A DNA stretch of 64,000 nt from the NCBI GenBank assembly GCA_041485285.1, contig JBGPJF010000003.1, forward strand, positions 35,880 to 99,879. The letters are read 5' to 3'. The position numbers and the translations under genes are program-made. The notes beneath the pieces were generated by a model. That model had not been told where the DNA came from and did no database searches. It saw only the letters and a program-made list of their open reading frames with translations. The stretch is from DATEUP01 sp041485285. Lineage in GTDB: Archaea > Thermoplasmatota > DTKX01 > DATEUP01. Positions 40,074 through 48,710 of this stretch are shown here, one piece after another. The number at the start of each line of letters is the position of its first letter. Positions within the stretch are counted from its first letter, which is position 1.

Positions 40074-41459
40074 ATGACGCCCATCGAAATCCTGTGGGTC
40101 CTTGCCCACCTACTTTGGGCTCTCGGGGCCGTCGTTTACCTCTTTGACGGGTACCGCTCTTTCATCCTCGGGCGCGAAGGGTTCGTCACGAACACCACGC
40201 CCGAAATCCTTGATGTGCAGCGCGAGCTGGACAAGCGAGCGCTCGCCGCTCCCCCCATCATCAAGTTCCAGATCACCACGCGCGGGAAGGAAACCCACGT
40301 CGTCAAGCGCGGCATCGAATCCGCCGTCCGCTGCCAGGAGTACGTCCCCTGGAAGGGCCGCGTTATGGTCGACGTCATCACGGAAGACCCTCGCGATGTC
40401 GAGATCCTGAACGAGGCGTTCCCGAACCCGGGCGTCCCGCTGCGCATGCTGCTCGTGCCCAAGGACTACAAGACGCCCCGCGGCACCAAGCTCAAGGCCC
40501 GCGCCCTCCACTACAGCACGGAGTGGCGCAAGACCCTCGACGAAGAGCGCGGCTATGTCGTGCACTTCGACGCCGAGTCTGCGATGGAGCCCGTTGACTT
40601 CGTGCGCCTGCTCTACAACCTTGTCCGCTCCGACGGCAAGATGAAGCTCTCCGAAGGGCCGATCCTCTACCCGCTCGAATGGAAGAAGTCGAACGTCGTC
40701 TCCCGGCAGCTCGAATCGAACCGCGTGTTCGACTGCTTCCACTGCCACCTGCTCATGGAGAACCCCCCGCCGTACCACCTGCACGGCAGCAACCTCGTCG
40801 TCGAAGAGAACCTGCTCATGGAACTCGGCTGGGACCTCGGCCTGTCGCGCGGGCGCCCGCTGGTCGCCGAAGACCTGCTGTTCGGGATGCGCGCTTTCGC
40901 GCTCAAAGGGAAGGGCATCTTCGGGTGGTCGGGGGCCGCCATCCTGGAGCAGCCGCCGTTTACGGTACGCGACTCCGTCCGCCAACGCATCCGGTGGGTC
41001 ACCGGCGTTTGGCAGGCGATGGACGTCATCACGCGGGAACCCGAGTACAAAAGCATCCCGAAGCGGGAAATGCGGCGGCTCAAGACCATCGTCGTCGCCA
41101 GGCTCTCGGTCTACGGCATGGGCTTCTTCGCCGGCCTCTTCAGCGTGATCCTCTTCCTCATCTCGCTCTCCGACGGCTTCCTCGGGACGCGCGTAGCGGC
41201 CGGGATCCCCCAGGCCTGGCGCGACATCTCGATGCTGCTGCTGCCCGGCCTCTTCCTGTGGCTCGGCACGAGCCAGATCGGCCTCTACAAGAATTTGCAG
41301 CGGCTCAAGATGGCGCCGCACAAGCGCGTGTTTGAACACTTCAAGGTCCTGCTCGCGACGCCCGTGGGCGCGCTCGTCGAGACCGGCGCGGCCCTTTACG
41401 CCACCCTTAATTGGTGGTTGAGGGGGAATCAGGTCCAGTGGATCCCGACGCCGAAGTGA
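40074..41459 (+). CDS. Family 2 glycosyltransferase, Egghead-like, membrane
   Basis: A 461-residue processive-type GT2 enzyme. One transmembrane helix at the N-terminus (about 5-25) precedes the GT-A domain. The metal-binding motif is VVHFDAES (about 163-170), followed by LHGSNLVVEENLL, the catalytic VAEDLLFGMRAF (about 263-274), and RQRIRWVTGVW, the Q-x-x-R-W acceptor motif. Three or four helices at the C-terminus (FFAGLFSVILFLISLS; LLLPGLFLWLGT) form the membrane channel region. The pattern resembles the eukaryotic Egghead mannosyltransferase group. It probably adds sugars to a lipid-linked or surface glycan. The next gene starts within its stop. Confidence 0.85.
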   Translation: MTPIEILWVLAHLLWALGAVVYLFDGYRSFILGREGFVTNTTPEILDVQRELDKRALAAPPIIKFQITTRGKETHVVKRGIESAVRCQEYVPWKGRVMVDVITEDPRDVEILNEAFPNPGVPLRMLLVPKDYKTPRGTKLKARALHYSTEWRKTLDEERGYVVHFDAESAMEPVDFVRLLYNLVRSDGKMKLSEGPILYPLEWKKSNVVSRQLESNRVFDCFHCHLLMENPPPYHLHGSNLVVEENLLMELGWDLGLSRGRPLVAEDLLFGMRAFALKGKGIFGWSGAAILEQPPFTVRDSVRQRIRWVTGVWQAMDVITREPEYKSIPKREMRRLKTIVVARLSVYGMGFFAGLFSVILFLISLSDGFLGTRVAAGIPQAWRDISMLLLPGLFLWLGTSQIGLYKNLQRLKMAPHKRVFEHFKVLLATPVGALVETGAALYATLNWWLRGNQVQWIPTPK

Positions 41460-44400
41460 AGGCGCGGCGCCTGCCGACCTTCAAGGCACCGGACTTTGTT
41501 GCCGCCGCGCTCATCGCCTCCATCTTGGGCGCTGGCATCGCTTTGCGCGTCGCGCGCTTCTCGGTGGGGGACTACTACGAAGACGGCGCTTCCCACTGGT
41601 GGACGGCCGCGGGAGCGATGGGCACCGGCGTCCTCGTCGACCCGTTTAACCACGGCACCGCCGGTTACTGGCTCCCGGGGTACGACCACCTTGCCGTCGC
41701 GGCGTTCCAAGTGACCGGGACCACGCAGCTGGTCTTGCTGCGCTGGATTGGCGTCGCTTTCTTTGTGGCGATCGAATTCGCGCTGTGGGCCCTGGCGGTT
41801 CCCGCGGGCCGTGGGGTGGCGCTCTTCGCGATGGCCCTCATGGCCGTGTCCCCATTCGACACGGTGGATTCCCCCATCGCCATTGGGCTCGAGCCGGCGG
41901 TTGCCTTTCTCCTCGCAGGCCTCGTGTTGCACCAGCGCGCGCGGGGGGGGCGGGACGCCTTGCTGATCGGGGCCTCGGTCTTTTACACGCTCGCTGTGCT
42001 GTTCCGCTACGAGGCCGCCGTATTTGTGGGGGCCCTTGCGCTTTACAACTGGTGGTGGAGCGGCGGCCGGCCGATGAACCAACACCACTTGCGTCGCGAG
42101 CTCCCGTACCTTCTGTTCCCGCTCGCCGTCGCCCTGCTGTTCCTCGCACTTACGTGGGGGCATAATCTCCCTTCGCGGTTTTTTGTCGGCACGCCGCCCG
42201 AGATGGCGACCTCGGAAGCGCTTGGCTACCTTCCGCAGGATCCCATTGGCCGGAATGCCTCCTTTTGGGGGTTTTGGATCGCGGGGATGCCCGTGGCGAT
42301 AGCGCTGGCGGCCATCGGGATCGTCCGGCATTCGCGCCGCGTCGAGGTTTGGCTCATTGTCACGTTCGTGGCCCTGCTCTCGATCTTCATGGTCGCAAAC
42401 CTCGGAACGCCCTCGATCCGATACATGGCGACGATCGAGCCGTTGCTATGGTTCATGGCGGCGCTCGGAGCCCGCGAAGTCGGCCGGTGGGTCAAATCAC
42501 TGTCGGGCATCGACTGGCGAGGAGGCGCGGCCGGCCTTGTTCGCAAGGGAGGCGTCGCCGCCTGCGCGCTTGCGCTTGTCGCCTCGTGCGTGTACACCGG
42601 AGAGGCCACGCTCCTGTTCATCGACCAGCGCGTCGCGCTCCACGGCCCCCTGTACAGGGCCGCGTCGTTCCTGGCAGACCAGCCCCAGAACGAGTCCTTG
42701 CTCGTGCTCATCGATTCGCCCCTTGCCGCGGAGGCGTCTGGCCTGCCGGCAACCCGGCTGATCGGTTCGCGATCGCTGCCCGTGGACCGGGACGGCGCCC
42801 TTGCATTCCTGAAAGAACGGGTGCAATACGTGATGGCGGTAAACGTCTCGTACTATCCCCTGATTGAACAGTTCCCCGAGCTTGGCCATGGCCAGTCGAC
42901 CCCCGATTTCTCGCTCCTCTACGATGCGACGAGCTGGGAGATCGCCTACAGCTCGAAGACCGCGTTCGTGTACCGCGTCAACCACGAGACGGGCGTACTT
43001 GGGCTTGGCGCGGACTACCAGCTCAGCTTCCCCTTCCACCAATGGAACGAGCAGGGAGACGGCCCCGGAGTCCAACTGCTCTACCGCGGCCTGAACGTGA
43101 CCGAGGGGTCGACGGGCCTTGGGTTCCCCCTCATGCGGGTCGACGGCCGGGATTTTGCCCCCGCCGAGCTCGAGGGCCGTTTCACCCCCGATGCGCCCAC
43201 GAATGGCTTCGACGTCGACTACACCCTCTACGCGCGGGACGGCGCCGGGTCGCTCGAGACGCAGGGTCCCTCCGCCGTCGTCCATGCTTTCTACCGGGTG
43301 GAGGAGTCCGGCCTTTCGGCCACCTTCGTGGTCGCGCCGCCTCCGGGCACGACCAGCTTCTCGCTTCGCGCGAACAACACGGTTCCGGGCTCGAGCTTCC
43401 CCAGCACGTTCAATGATTCGCTCGGGGTGCCCTCGCAGGCGCCCTTCTCCGAGGGGCTTGTGTGGTCGCTCCAGAGCTGGCTGATGGGGGAGCGTGCCCT
43501 CTTGCAGTTCGACTTCGCGGCGCCGGCCCTGGTTTGGGGAGGGCGAGATGAGGGCGGGGACGCCTGGGTCGCCTTCGAGGCTCCCGAAAACAGCGGCCTG
43601 CTCACCTACCCGTTCTTCGTGCTTGGGCCGGGCACCCGGCTGTTCAAGGACGGGGAGCCCCACACGCTTCGGGCCCCCCTCTTTCGGGCGGGCGGCTTCC
43701 TGGCCGGCGCGCCGCGCAACAGTTCGCTTCGAATTTTCTCCGACTTCGGCCTCGGGGAATTCCCGTATGTTGCAGAAGGGTCTGGCCTGCCCTCCTCTGC
43801 TTTCGCCAACTCGACGTCCCTCCCCGCCGAGCGCGGGGCCGCGCTCCAGTGGCTGCGCGCGGAGATCGCGTATGTCGTCGTCGTGAACCAGAGCGGCGAT
43901 GCGCTGCTCGCGCTTTTCCCGGAGCTTGCAAACGGCGACTCGAACCACAACTTCTCGCTCGTGTTCGACGCGGGCGGCCCTGCGGGGTCGCTCTCGAAAG
44001 GGCTCGTGTGGGTCTTCGAGGTCAACCGCGGCGAAGGGTTCCTGCACACCGACAGCGCGCTGCGCCTCCACTTCCGCTTCGCGCAGGACTCGAGCGAGAC
44101 CGATGTACGGGGGCTTGGCCTCACCGCCAACGGCACCGAGCTTGGCTACCCGGCCTCCGGGCTCGGCCTCCCGTCGGCTCGCGTTAGCGGAACCCCCTAC
44201 GTTGCAGGCGCCGCCACCCTCGACTTCGTTCCAGGCTCGGAGGGGACGGTCGTGGCCGGCACCTTCTGGCTCTTTCCAAGCACCAACGGTTCTGTCGACC
44301 GCGGGGCCTTGCCCCTCGTCGTGGCCGCCGACTTTCACTTCGCCGAGGGGCTCCTTTGGCTGAACCTCTCCGCGGTGCCTGCAAACAGCACGGACAACGT

Positions 44401-44683
44401 CACCCTCACGGGTGGCTTCACCGTGCAGACGAGTGCGTTCCCCGAGTACACGAACGACCTCGACCACCAAGTCGTCACGGGCGATGTCCCCCGCACGGTC
44501 ACCTATGCCCTCCGCAACTGGTTCCTCGGCCCCGTTTTGACGCTGCAGGCCGATTACAAGGACCCCTACGCGCTTTATTACTCGCGCGCGGTCGGGCTGA
44601 GCTCGTCGTTCGAGTACGAGGCCCCCCCGGGTGGCCGCGCCCTGCAGCTTTCCCTGTGGGTCGTCCCCCCGAGCCCCGGCTGA
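41456..44683 (+). CDS. GT-C-like membrane protein with duplicated ectodomain
   Basis: A 1075-residue protein. Residues about 15-395 are a multi-helix membrane domain with the first-loop acidic motif VGDYYEDGASHW and segments such as LLRWIGVAFFVAIEFALWAL, the layout of ArnT/PMT-type GT-C glycosyltransferases. Two copies of an extracellular unit of about 340 residues follow (about 395-735 and 738-1075). Each has an alpha/beta part (FLADQPQNESLLVLIDS / FLAGAPRNSSLRIFSDF; QFPELGHG / LFPELANG) and then a beta sandwich (LQSWLMGERALLQFDF / LRNWFLGPVLTLQADY). GTG 41456 overlaps the upstream stop (GTGA). Sugar donor and acceptor are unknown. Confidence 0.75.
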   Translation: MKARRLPTFKAPDFVAAALIASILGAGIALRVARFSVGDYYEDGASHWWTAAGAMGTGVLVDPFNHGTAGYWLPGYDHLAVAAFQVTGTTQLVLLRWIGVAFFVAIEFALWALAVPAGRGVALFAMALMAVSPFDTVDSPIAIGLEPAVAFLLAGLVLHQRARGGRDALLIGASVFYTLAVLFRYEAAVFVGALALYNWWWSGGRPMNQHHLRRELPYLLFPLAVALLFLALTWGHNLPSRFFVGTPPEMATSEALGYLPQDPIGRNASFWGFWIAGMPVAIALAAIGIVRHSRRVEVWLIVTFVALLSIFMVANLGTPSIRYMATIEPLLWFMAALGAREVGRWVKSLSGIDWRGGAAGLVRKGGVAACALALVASCVYTGEATLLFIDQRVALHGPLYRAASFLADQPQNESLLVLIDSPLAAEASGLPATRLIGSRSLPVDRDGALAFLKERVQYVMAVNVSYYPLIEQFPELGHGQSTPDFSLLYDATSWEIAYSSKTAFVYRVNHETGVLGLGADYQLSFPFHQWNEQGDGPGVQLLYRGLNVTEGSTGLGFPLMRVDGRDFAPAELEGRFTPDAPTNGFDVDYTLYARDGAGSLETQGPSAVVHAFYRVEESGLSATFVVAPPPGTTSFSLRANNTVPGSSFPSTFNDSLGVPSQAPFSEGLVWSLQSWLMGERALLQFDFAAPALVWGGRDEGGDAWVAFEAPENSGLLTYPFFVLGPGTRLFKDGEPHTLRAPLFRAGGFLAGAPRNSSLRIFSDFGLGEFPYVAEGSGLPSSAFANSTSLPAERGAALQWLRAEIAYVVVVNQSGDALLALFPELANGDSNHNFSLVFDAGGPAGSLSKGLVWVFEVNRGEGFLHTDSALRLHFRFAQDSSETDVRGLGLTANGTELGYPASGLGLPSARVSGTPYVAGAATLDFVPGSEGTVVAGTFWLFPSTNGSVDRGALPLVVAADFHFAEGLLWLNLSAVPANSTDNVTLTGGFTVQTSAFPEYTNDLDHQVVTGDVPRTVTYALRNWFLGPVLTLQADYKDPYALYYSRAVGLSSSFEYEAPPGGRALQLSLWVVPPSPG

Positions 44684-44729
44684 CGAGAAGGCGTCCTGCA
44701 ATCCCTTTAGGCGCGCGGGCCGCCGAAGG

Positions 44730-44738
44730 TATTTATGG
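44730..44738 (+). promoter_or_regulatory. TATA-like promoter for the DUF6687 gene
   Basis: TATTTATGG lies about 53 bases before the GTG at 44787, giving a short leader. Confidence 0.45.
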
Positions 44739-44786
44739 GGAGGCCAACGATCCCAGCGAACGTCGCTTACGGGGGGCCTGGCTGTA

Positions 44787-45782
44787 GTGGAATTCCGCTA
44801 CTACAATGAGAAACTGGCAAAGAAGCCGAAGATTTCGGTCGACGGCATCGTCCCTGTGTCCCTCCACTTCTCGCACTTCAAGGGCAACAAGACCCCGCCG
44901 CGCTACAAGGCGGACACCGGCACCGAGATCGCCCTCAAGGTCGCCGAGGACAGTTCGTTCGACCGCAACCGCGTACCCATCTGCACGAACAACCACTACG
45001 ACACCGACGGCGTGCTCGCCGTGTGGGCCATGTGCCTGCCGGAAGACGCCATCCTCTCGAAGGACATCGCGATCAAGGCCGCCGAGTGCGGCGACTTCAA
45101 CCACTACACCACCGACGAGGCGTTCAAAGTCGACGCAGCCATCGAAGGGTACCGCAGTTCGCCGAACTCCCCGTACGCGGCCACGATCGCGGGCCTCGAT
45201 ACGGCCGCGGCCGACGGGTACGTGTACCAGAAGCTCTCCCACATGTTCCCGGACCTCTGGCAGGAACTCGACCGCCACAAGATTCTCTGGGACCACGCGC
45301 TCGAAGACGTCAACAAGAACTTCGACGCCTTCCGCTCGAAGACGTTCTCCGTGAAGGAGCACTGGGACGAGTGGCTCTCCGTCGTCGAGGGCCCCTTTGT
45401 CCCGCACCCGGTCGCGGTCGACCGGTTCTGCCAGGGCCGCGTGTTCCTGCTTTCGAGCACCTCCCCGCAGAAGAAGGGCATGCACTTCCAGGTCGACTAC
45501 GCCTACTACAGCTGGGCCGACACCGTCCAGCGGGAGAAGGTCGAGTGGGTCGACATGGCCCCGCTCGCGGCGCAGCTGAACGAGAAGGACAAGGGCGATG
45601 GCAAGTGGTCCGCGGCCTGGAAGGGGCAGGGCGACACGAGCGTGCTGCGCTACGCGAAGGACGACGGGGCCTCCGCGACTTCGATCCTCACGCTGCCCGA
45701 GGTCACGGAGGCCCTTCGCCACCACCTGAAGACGGGGCCGAAGGTTGCCCAGCCGGCGCCGGCGCCAGAGCCGGCGCACTGA
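44787..45782 (+). CDS. DUF6687 family protein
   Basis: A 331-residue soluble protein matching the DUF6687 pattern. The N-terminus is PKISVDGIVPVSLHFSHFKG, then the signature ICTNNHYDTDGVLAVWAMCLPE, and AAECGDFNHYTTDEAFKVDA. The NHYDTDG motif resembles the DHH/DDH metal-binding clusters of phosphoesterases, so a metal-dependent hydrolase is conceivable but not established. The C-terminus is Pro/Ala-rich. GTG 44787 is chosen because of the promoter and family N-terminus. Its 3' end overlaps the convergent membrane protein gene by 80 bases. Confidence 0.7.
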   Translation: MEFRYYNEKLAKKPKISVDGIVPVSLHFSHFKGNKTPPRYKADTGTEIALKVAEDSSFDRNRVPICTNNHYDTDGVLAVWAMCLPEDAILSKDIAIKAAECGDFNHYTTDEAFKVDAAIEGYRSSPNSPYAATIAGLDTAAADGYVYQKLSHMFPDLWQELDRHKILWDHALEDVNKNFDAFRSKTFSVKEHWDEWLSVVEGPFVPHPVAVDRFCQGRVFLLSSTSPQKKGMHFQVDYAYYSWADTVQREKVEWVDMAPLAAQLNEKDKGDGKWSAAWKGQGDTSVLRYAKDDGASATSILTLPEVTEALRHHLKTGPKVAQPAPAPEPAH

Positions 45783-47469
45783 CGAGCTTTCCGGCCGAGG
45801 CCGTCGGCCATTGGGTCCATGGCATGAACAGACGCCTCAGCGCCGGCCCAGGTGGCCACAGGCGCGCGCGCAGGGGGCCGCCGAGGTTTTCCCGCGTCAG
45901 GAACAGCGTTCCCGGCACCGCACACCACGCCACTTTCGCCGCCGAGTTGAGGAAGACCGCCCAGAACCGGATCGTCTCGGAGGCCTGCGGCGTGGGCGCG
46001 TGGGCGTATTCGGGCGGGATGAACGGCAAGAGGGGGGGCGCTTGCGGCCACAATTGAGGGCTCGTGAACGTTGGGAACCCCGCCGCCTTCCAAATCCAGA
46101 AAAGCGTCACCGCGACCGCCAGCCCGATGATAAAGTAACGGTTGGGTCGCGCGTACCGGGCGCCGACGAACATGAGCGAGAGCATGATGAGTGACCAGAA
46201 GAACGGGAACGTATTCCACGGCGCGCTGAGGTGCAGGGACAAGAATTCCCTGAAAAAGTAGCGGTACCCGTTCCACCCCCAGTAGTGGAAGACGATTTCG
46301 AAGAGCCACATCGACGAGACCATCACGCAGAGGCTGATGAAAACCCGCTGGACCCCCAGTTCTTTGCGGCCCCGGAGGCTGCGCGAGACCAGCAGGTAGC
46401 TGAGGGCGAAGCCGATGAGCGAGCCGGCCAGCAGGTTGCCCGTGAGGAAGAACGACTGCTTGACAACGGCCACGGAAACGCACACCAAGATCACGCTGAC
46501 CATCGCAAGGTCCGCGAGGTCGGCTACTTTCGGCGCGAGGAAATCGGCGGCGCGCCGCACGAACCGGTTCACCGGGGCCAAGCGAGCGGTGAGGGCGATC
46601 GCAATTCGGCCGGGGCCCGCCTTTGTCGTCGCGCTCTCGACGGGTGCCTTGCGTTTGAACCGGGACCTCGCCGAAAACCACACGCGCGACAAAAGGTCGT
46701 CCGGGGAAGCCCCCTTGTCTGCGGGGGTTCGGCGCAGGTTGTGCATGAAGAAGGTCGCCGGGAGTATTCCGATGAGCACCTTGGCGCCTGTGTGTAGAAC
46801 TGCGCCCCAGGCCGAGACGACCGCCCACCCGGGGGCGCTTGGATCTCGGGGGTGGGCATACTCGGGAGGGATGAGTTGGAGCACGAGGAACGACTCGGGC
46901 CACCGCCGGGGTTCGAAGTAATTCGGGAACCCGACGGCGAACCAAAGGAGGAACCAGGCGGCCCCGGCGCCGACAACGAGCCAGAACCACCGGTTAGCGC
47001 GCATATAGCGCGCTCCGACGAAGACGGTCGAGAACGCCATGAGCGCCCACAGCACCGGGAAGGGCGCGCCCGGGCGGGCAAGGTCGAGGCCAAACGTCGT
47101 GAGGCTCTTGGGGAGCACCCTCCACGATTCGGGCCGGCCTAGGTGGTAAAACAATTCGAAGAGCATGATGCCGCCGGCCATCGCGCACGCCGCGATGAAC
47201 ATCCGTTCGTAGCCGACCCCCTTGCACCTGCGGAGGCTCCGCGAGGCGAGGAGGAAGCAGAGCGCTGCGGCGGCCGTCGACCCCGCCATGACGTTTCCGG
47301 TGAGCATGACGGACCGGTTCAGCACGGCGACCGCCGCCGAGACGAAGATCACGAGGACCATCGCGAGGTCGACGAGGTCCGGAAGACGTTTCCGGACGAA
47401 CGACCCGGCGAGGTCGCCCAGCTTCCGGAGTTTGGCCACCCCCGGGATGGCCGTCCCCCAAGAGGCCAC
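45703..47469 (-). CDS. Membrane protein made of two tandem homologous modules
   Basis: A 588-residue integral membrane protein. Module 1 (about 25-300) and module 2 (about 310-560) are alike: LVDLAMVLVIFVSAAVAV / LADLAMVSVILVCVSVAV, VMLTGNVMAGS / FFLTGNLLAGS, LLASRSLR / LLVSRSLR, FVGARYMRANRWF / FVGARYARPNRYF, and LIPPEYAHPRDP / FIPPEYAHAPTP. Each module has about six hydrophobic helices and ends with a segment after IPPEYAH. The C-terminus is Pro/Ala-rich. No family is recognised. It starts at GTG 47469 about 20 bases after GGGAGTAAAGGC. Position suggests a role in the surface-glycan locus. Confidence 0.7.
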   Translation of the reverse strand: MASWGTAIPGVAKLRKLGDLAGSFVRKRLPDLVDLAMVLVIFVSAAVAVLNRSVMLTGNVMAGSTAAAALCFLLASRSLRRCKGVGYERMFIAACAMAGGIMLFELFYHLGRPESWRVLPKSLTTFGLDLARPGAPFPVLWALMAFSTVFVGARYMRANRWFWLVVGAGAAWFLLWFAVGFPNYFEPRRWPESFLVLQLIPPEYAHPRDPSAPGWAVVSAWGAVLHTGAKVLIGILPATFFMHNLRRTPADKGASPDDLLSRVWFSARSRFKRKAPVESATTKAGPGRIAIALTARLAPVNRFVRRAADFLAPKVADLADLAMVSVILVCVSVAVVKQSFFLTGNLLAGSLIGFALSYLLVSRSLRGRKELGVQRVFISLCVMVSSMWLFEIVFHYWGWNGYRYFFREFLSLHLSAPWNTFPFFWSLIMLSLMFVGARYARPNRYFIIGLAVAVTLFWIWKAAGFPTFTSPQLWPQAPPLLPFIPPEYAHAPTPQASETIRFWAVFLNSAAKVAWCAVPGTLFLTRENLGGPLRARLWPPGPALRRLFMPWTQWPTASAGKLVSAPALAPAPAGQPSAPSSGGGEGPP

Positions 47470-47536
47470 GGCGTGGGTTGACAGCCTTTACTCCCCCTGA
47501 TGGCCCGATCCGCACCAACACGCAGGACGGCTCCCT

Positions 47537-48592
47537 TTAGGGGAGCTTCCAGACGTACTTTTCGCTGAGCAGGTAATTCAGGAAGAACCCGAGGAGGATG
47601 CCCACGGTGTTGGACACGAGCAGCTGCAGGCCGGACGCGAGCAGCACCGTCAGCGTGATGTAGTTCACGGCGGCCCCAAGGGCGACCGAGCCGTGGTACT
47701 TGGCGAGCTTGAAATGGAAATGCTCGCCCTTGCGGTGCCGGAAGGTCCACAGATTGTTGAGCGCAAAGTTGCTGAGGATCGAGGCTTCGATGGCCACGAG
47801 CGAGGCGCCCTGGACATGGAGCAGCCCCGAACTGACCATGAACACGAGCACGCCGTTGTTGACGATTACGCCCGTCGCGCCCACAGCGATGAATTTGAGG
47901 AAGCGGTAGTTGGAGAGGCGCAGCAGCTGCATCGCGTATCCGATGATCTCCGTGTGGCCGAGCTTGCTGTCGCCGCCCGCGCGGATCTGGAAGGTGTAGG
48001 GGACCTCGACGGGGTTCTCGAAGTGCCCCATGGCGAGGACTTCGACCAGCACAGTGAACCCCTTCACATTGAGGTCCGCGCCCTCAACGCCCTTGCGCTT
48101 GAACATGAAGAATCCCGACTGCGTGTCCTTGATGTGGCGCGTCTGGGGGAGGAAAAGGTGCGAGAGCCAGAGCGCAACCTTCGACGTAACCCCGCGCATG
48201 GCCGTGCGCCCCTCGGCGCCGCCGCCTTGGACGTAACGGGACGCCACGACGAGGTCGGCGCCGTGCTCGAGCTTGTCGAGCATCGACGGCAGCACCTCCG
48301 GCGGGTGCTGGAGGTCGGCGTCCATGATGCAGACGAAGTCGCCCTCGGTGGCCTTGAGACCGTCCGTGAACCCCGTGCCGCGGCCCAGCTTGCCCGCGCG
48401 GTGCATCACCTTGAAGTTGGGGTGCGCGGCGGCGATCTCGTCGGCGATCTTCCCGGTGCCATCGGGGCTGCCGTCGTCGACGATGAGGACTTCGAAATTG
48501 CGGCCATCGAGTGCAGCAAAAATGCGAGCGGCAAGGCTCTCCAGATTCTCCTTCTCATTGTACGTTGGGATCACGATGGAGAGCTTGCCCAC
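47537..48592 (-). CDS. Dolichol-phosphate mannosyltransferase-like GT2 with GtrA domain
   Basis: A 351-residue enzyme of the DPM1 group. The GT-A domain has LSIVIPTYNEKENLESLA, VLIVDDGSPDGTGKIADEI, the metal motif FVCIMDADLQHPPEVLP (about 85-101) and HIKDTQSGFFMFKR. Residues about 230-350 form a four-helix GtrA domain (FLKFIAVGATGVIVNNGVLV; LNNLWTFRHRKGE; GILLGFFLNYLLSEKYVW). It would transfer a sugar from a nucleotide to a polyprenyl phosphate and may help flip the product. ATG 48592 is exactly 26 bases from the centre of a TATA-like CTTTTTATC, so the mRNA is leaderless. Confidence 0.92.
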   Translation of the reverse strand: MGKLSIVIPTYNEKENLESLAARIFAALDGRNFEVLIVDDGSPDGTGKIADEIAAAHPNFKVMHRAGKLGRGTGFTDGLKATEGDFVCIMDADLQHPPEVLPSMLDKLEHGADLVVASRYVQGGGAEGRTAMRGVTSKVALWLSHLFLPQTRHIKDTQSGFFMFKRKGVEGADLNVKGFTVLVEVLAMGHFENPVEVPYTFQIRAGGDSKLGHTEIIGYAMQLLRLSNYRFLKFIAVGATGVIVNNGVLVFMVSSGLLHVQGASLVAIEASILSNFALNNLWTFRHRKGEHFHFKLAKYHGSVALGAAVNYITLTVLLASGLQLLVSNTVGILLGFFLNYLLSEKYVWKLP

Positions 48593-48613
48593 GGGGGGCG
48601 GGCAGCATGGGGG

Positions 48614-48622
48614 GATAAAAAG
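48614..48622 (-). promoter_or_regulatory. TATA-like promoter for the DPM1-GtrA gene
   Basis: The minus strand reads CTTTTTATC, centred 26 bases before the ATG at 48592; this is one of the clearest promoters in the window. Confidence 0.6.
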
Positions 48623-48710
48623 GGTTTGTCGGCCCAGGAGGAACCTGGACGTCGCCCCGTCCGGATTACCCAGGAGGCCTGGGACATGGGGCGCGGCAAG
48701 CGGGTTTCAA

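Noticed and set aside
42497..44701. Open frame of 734 codons on the minus strand
   Set aside because: It is a shadow of the GT-C-like gene. The plus-strand protein shows an internal duplication, which supports that strand as coding.
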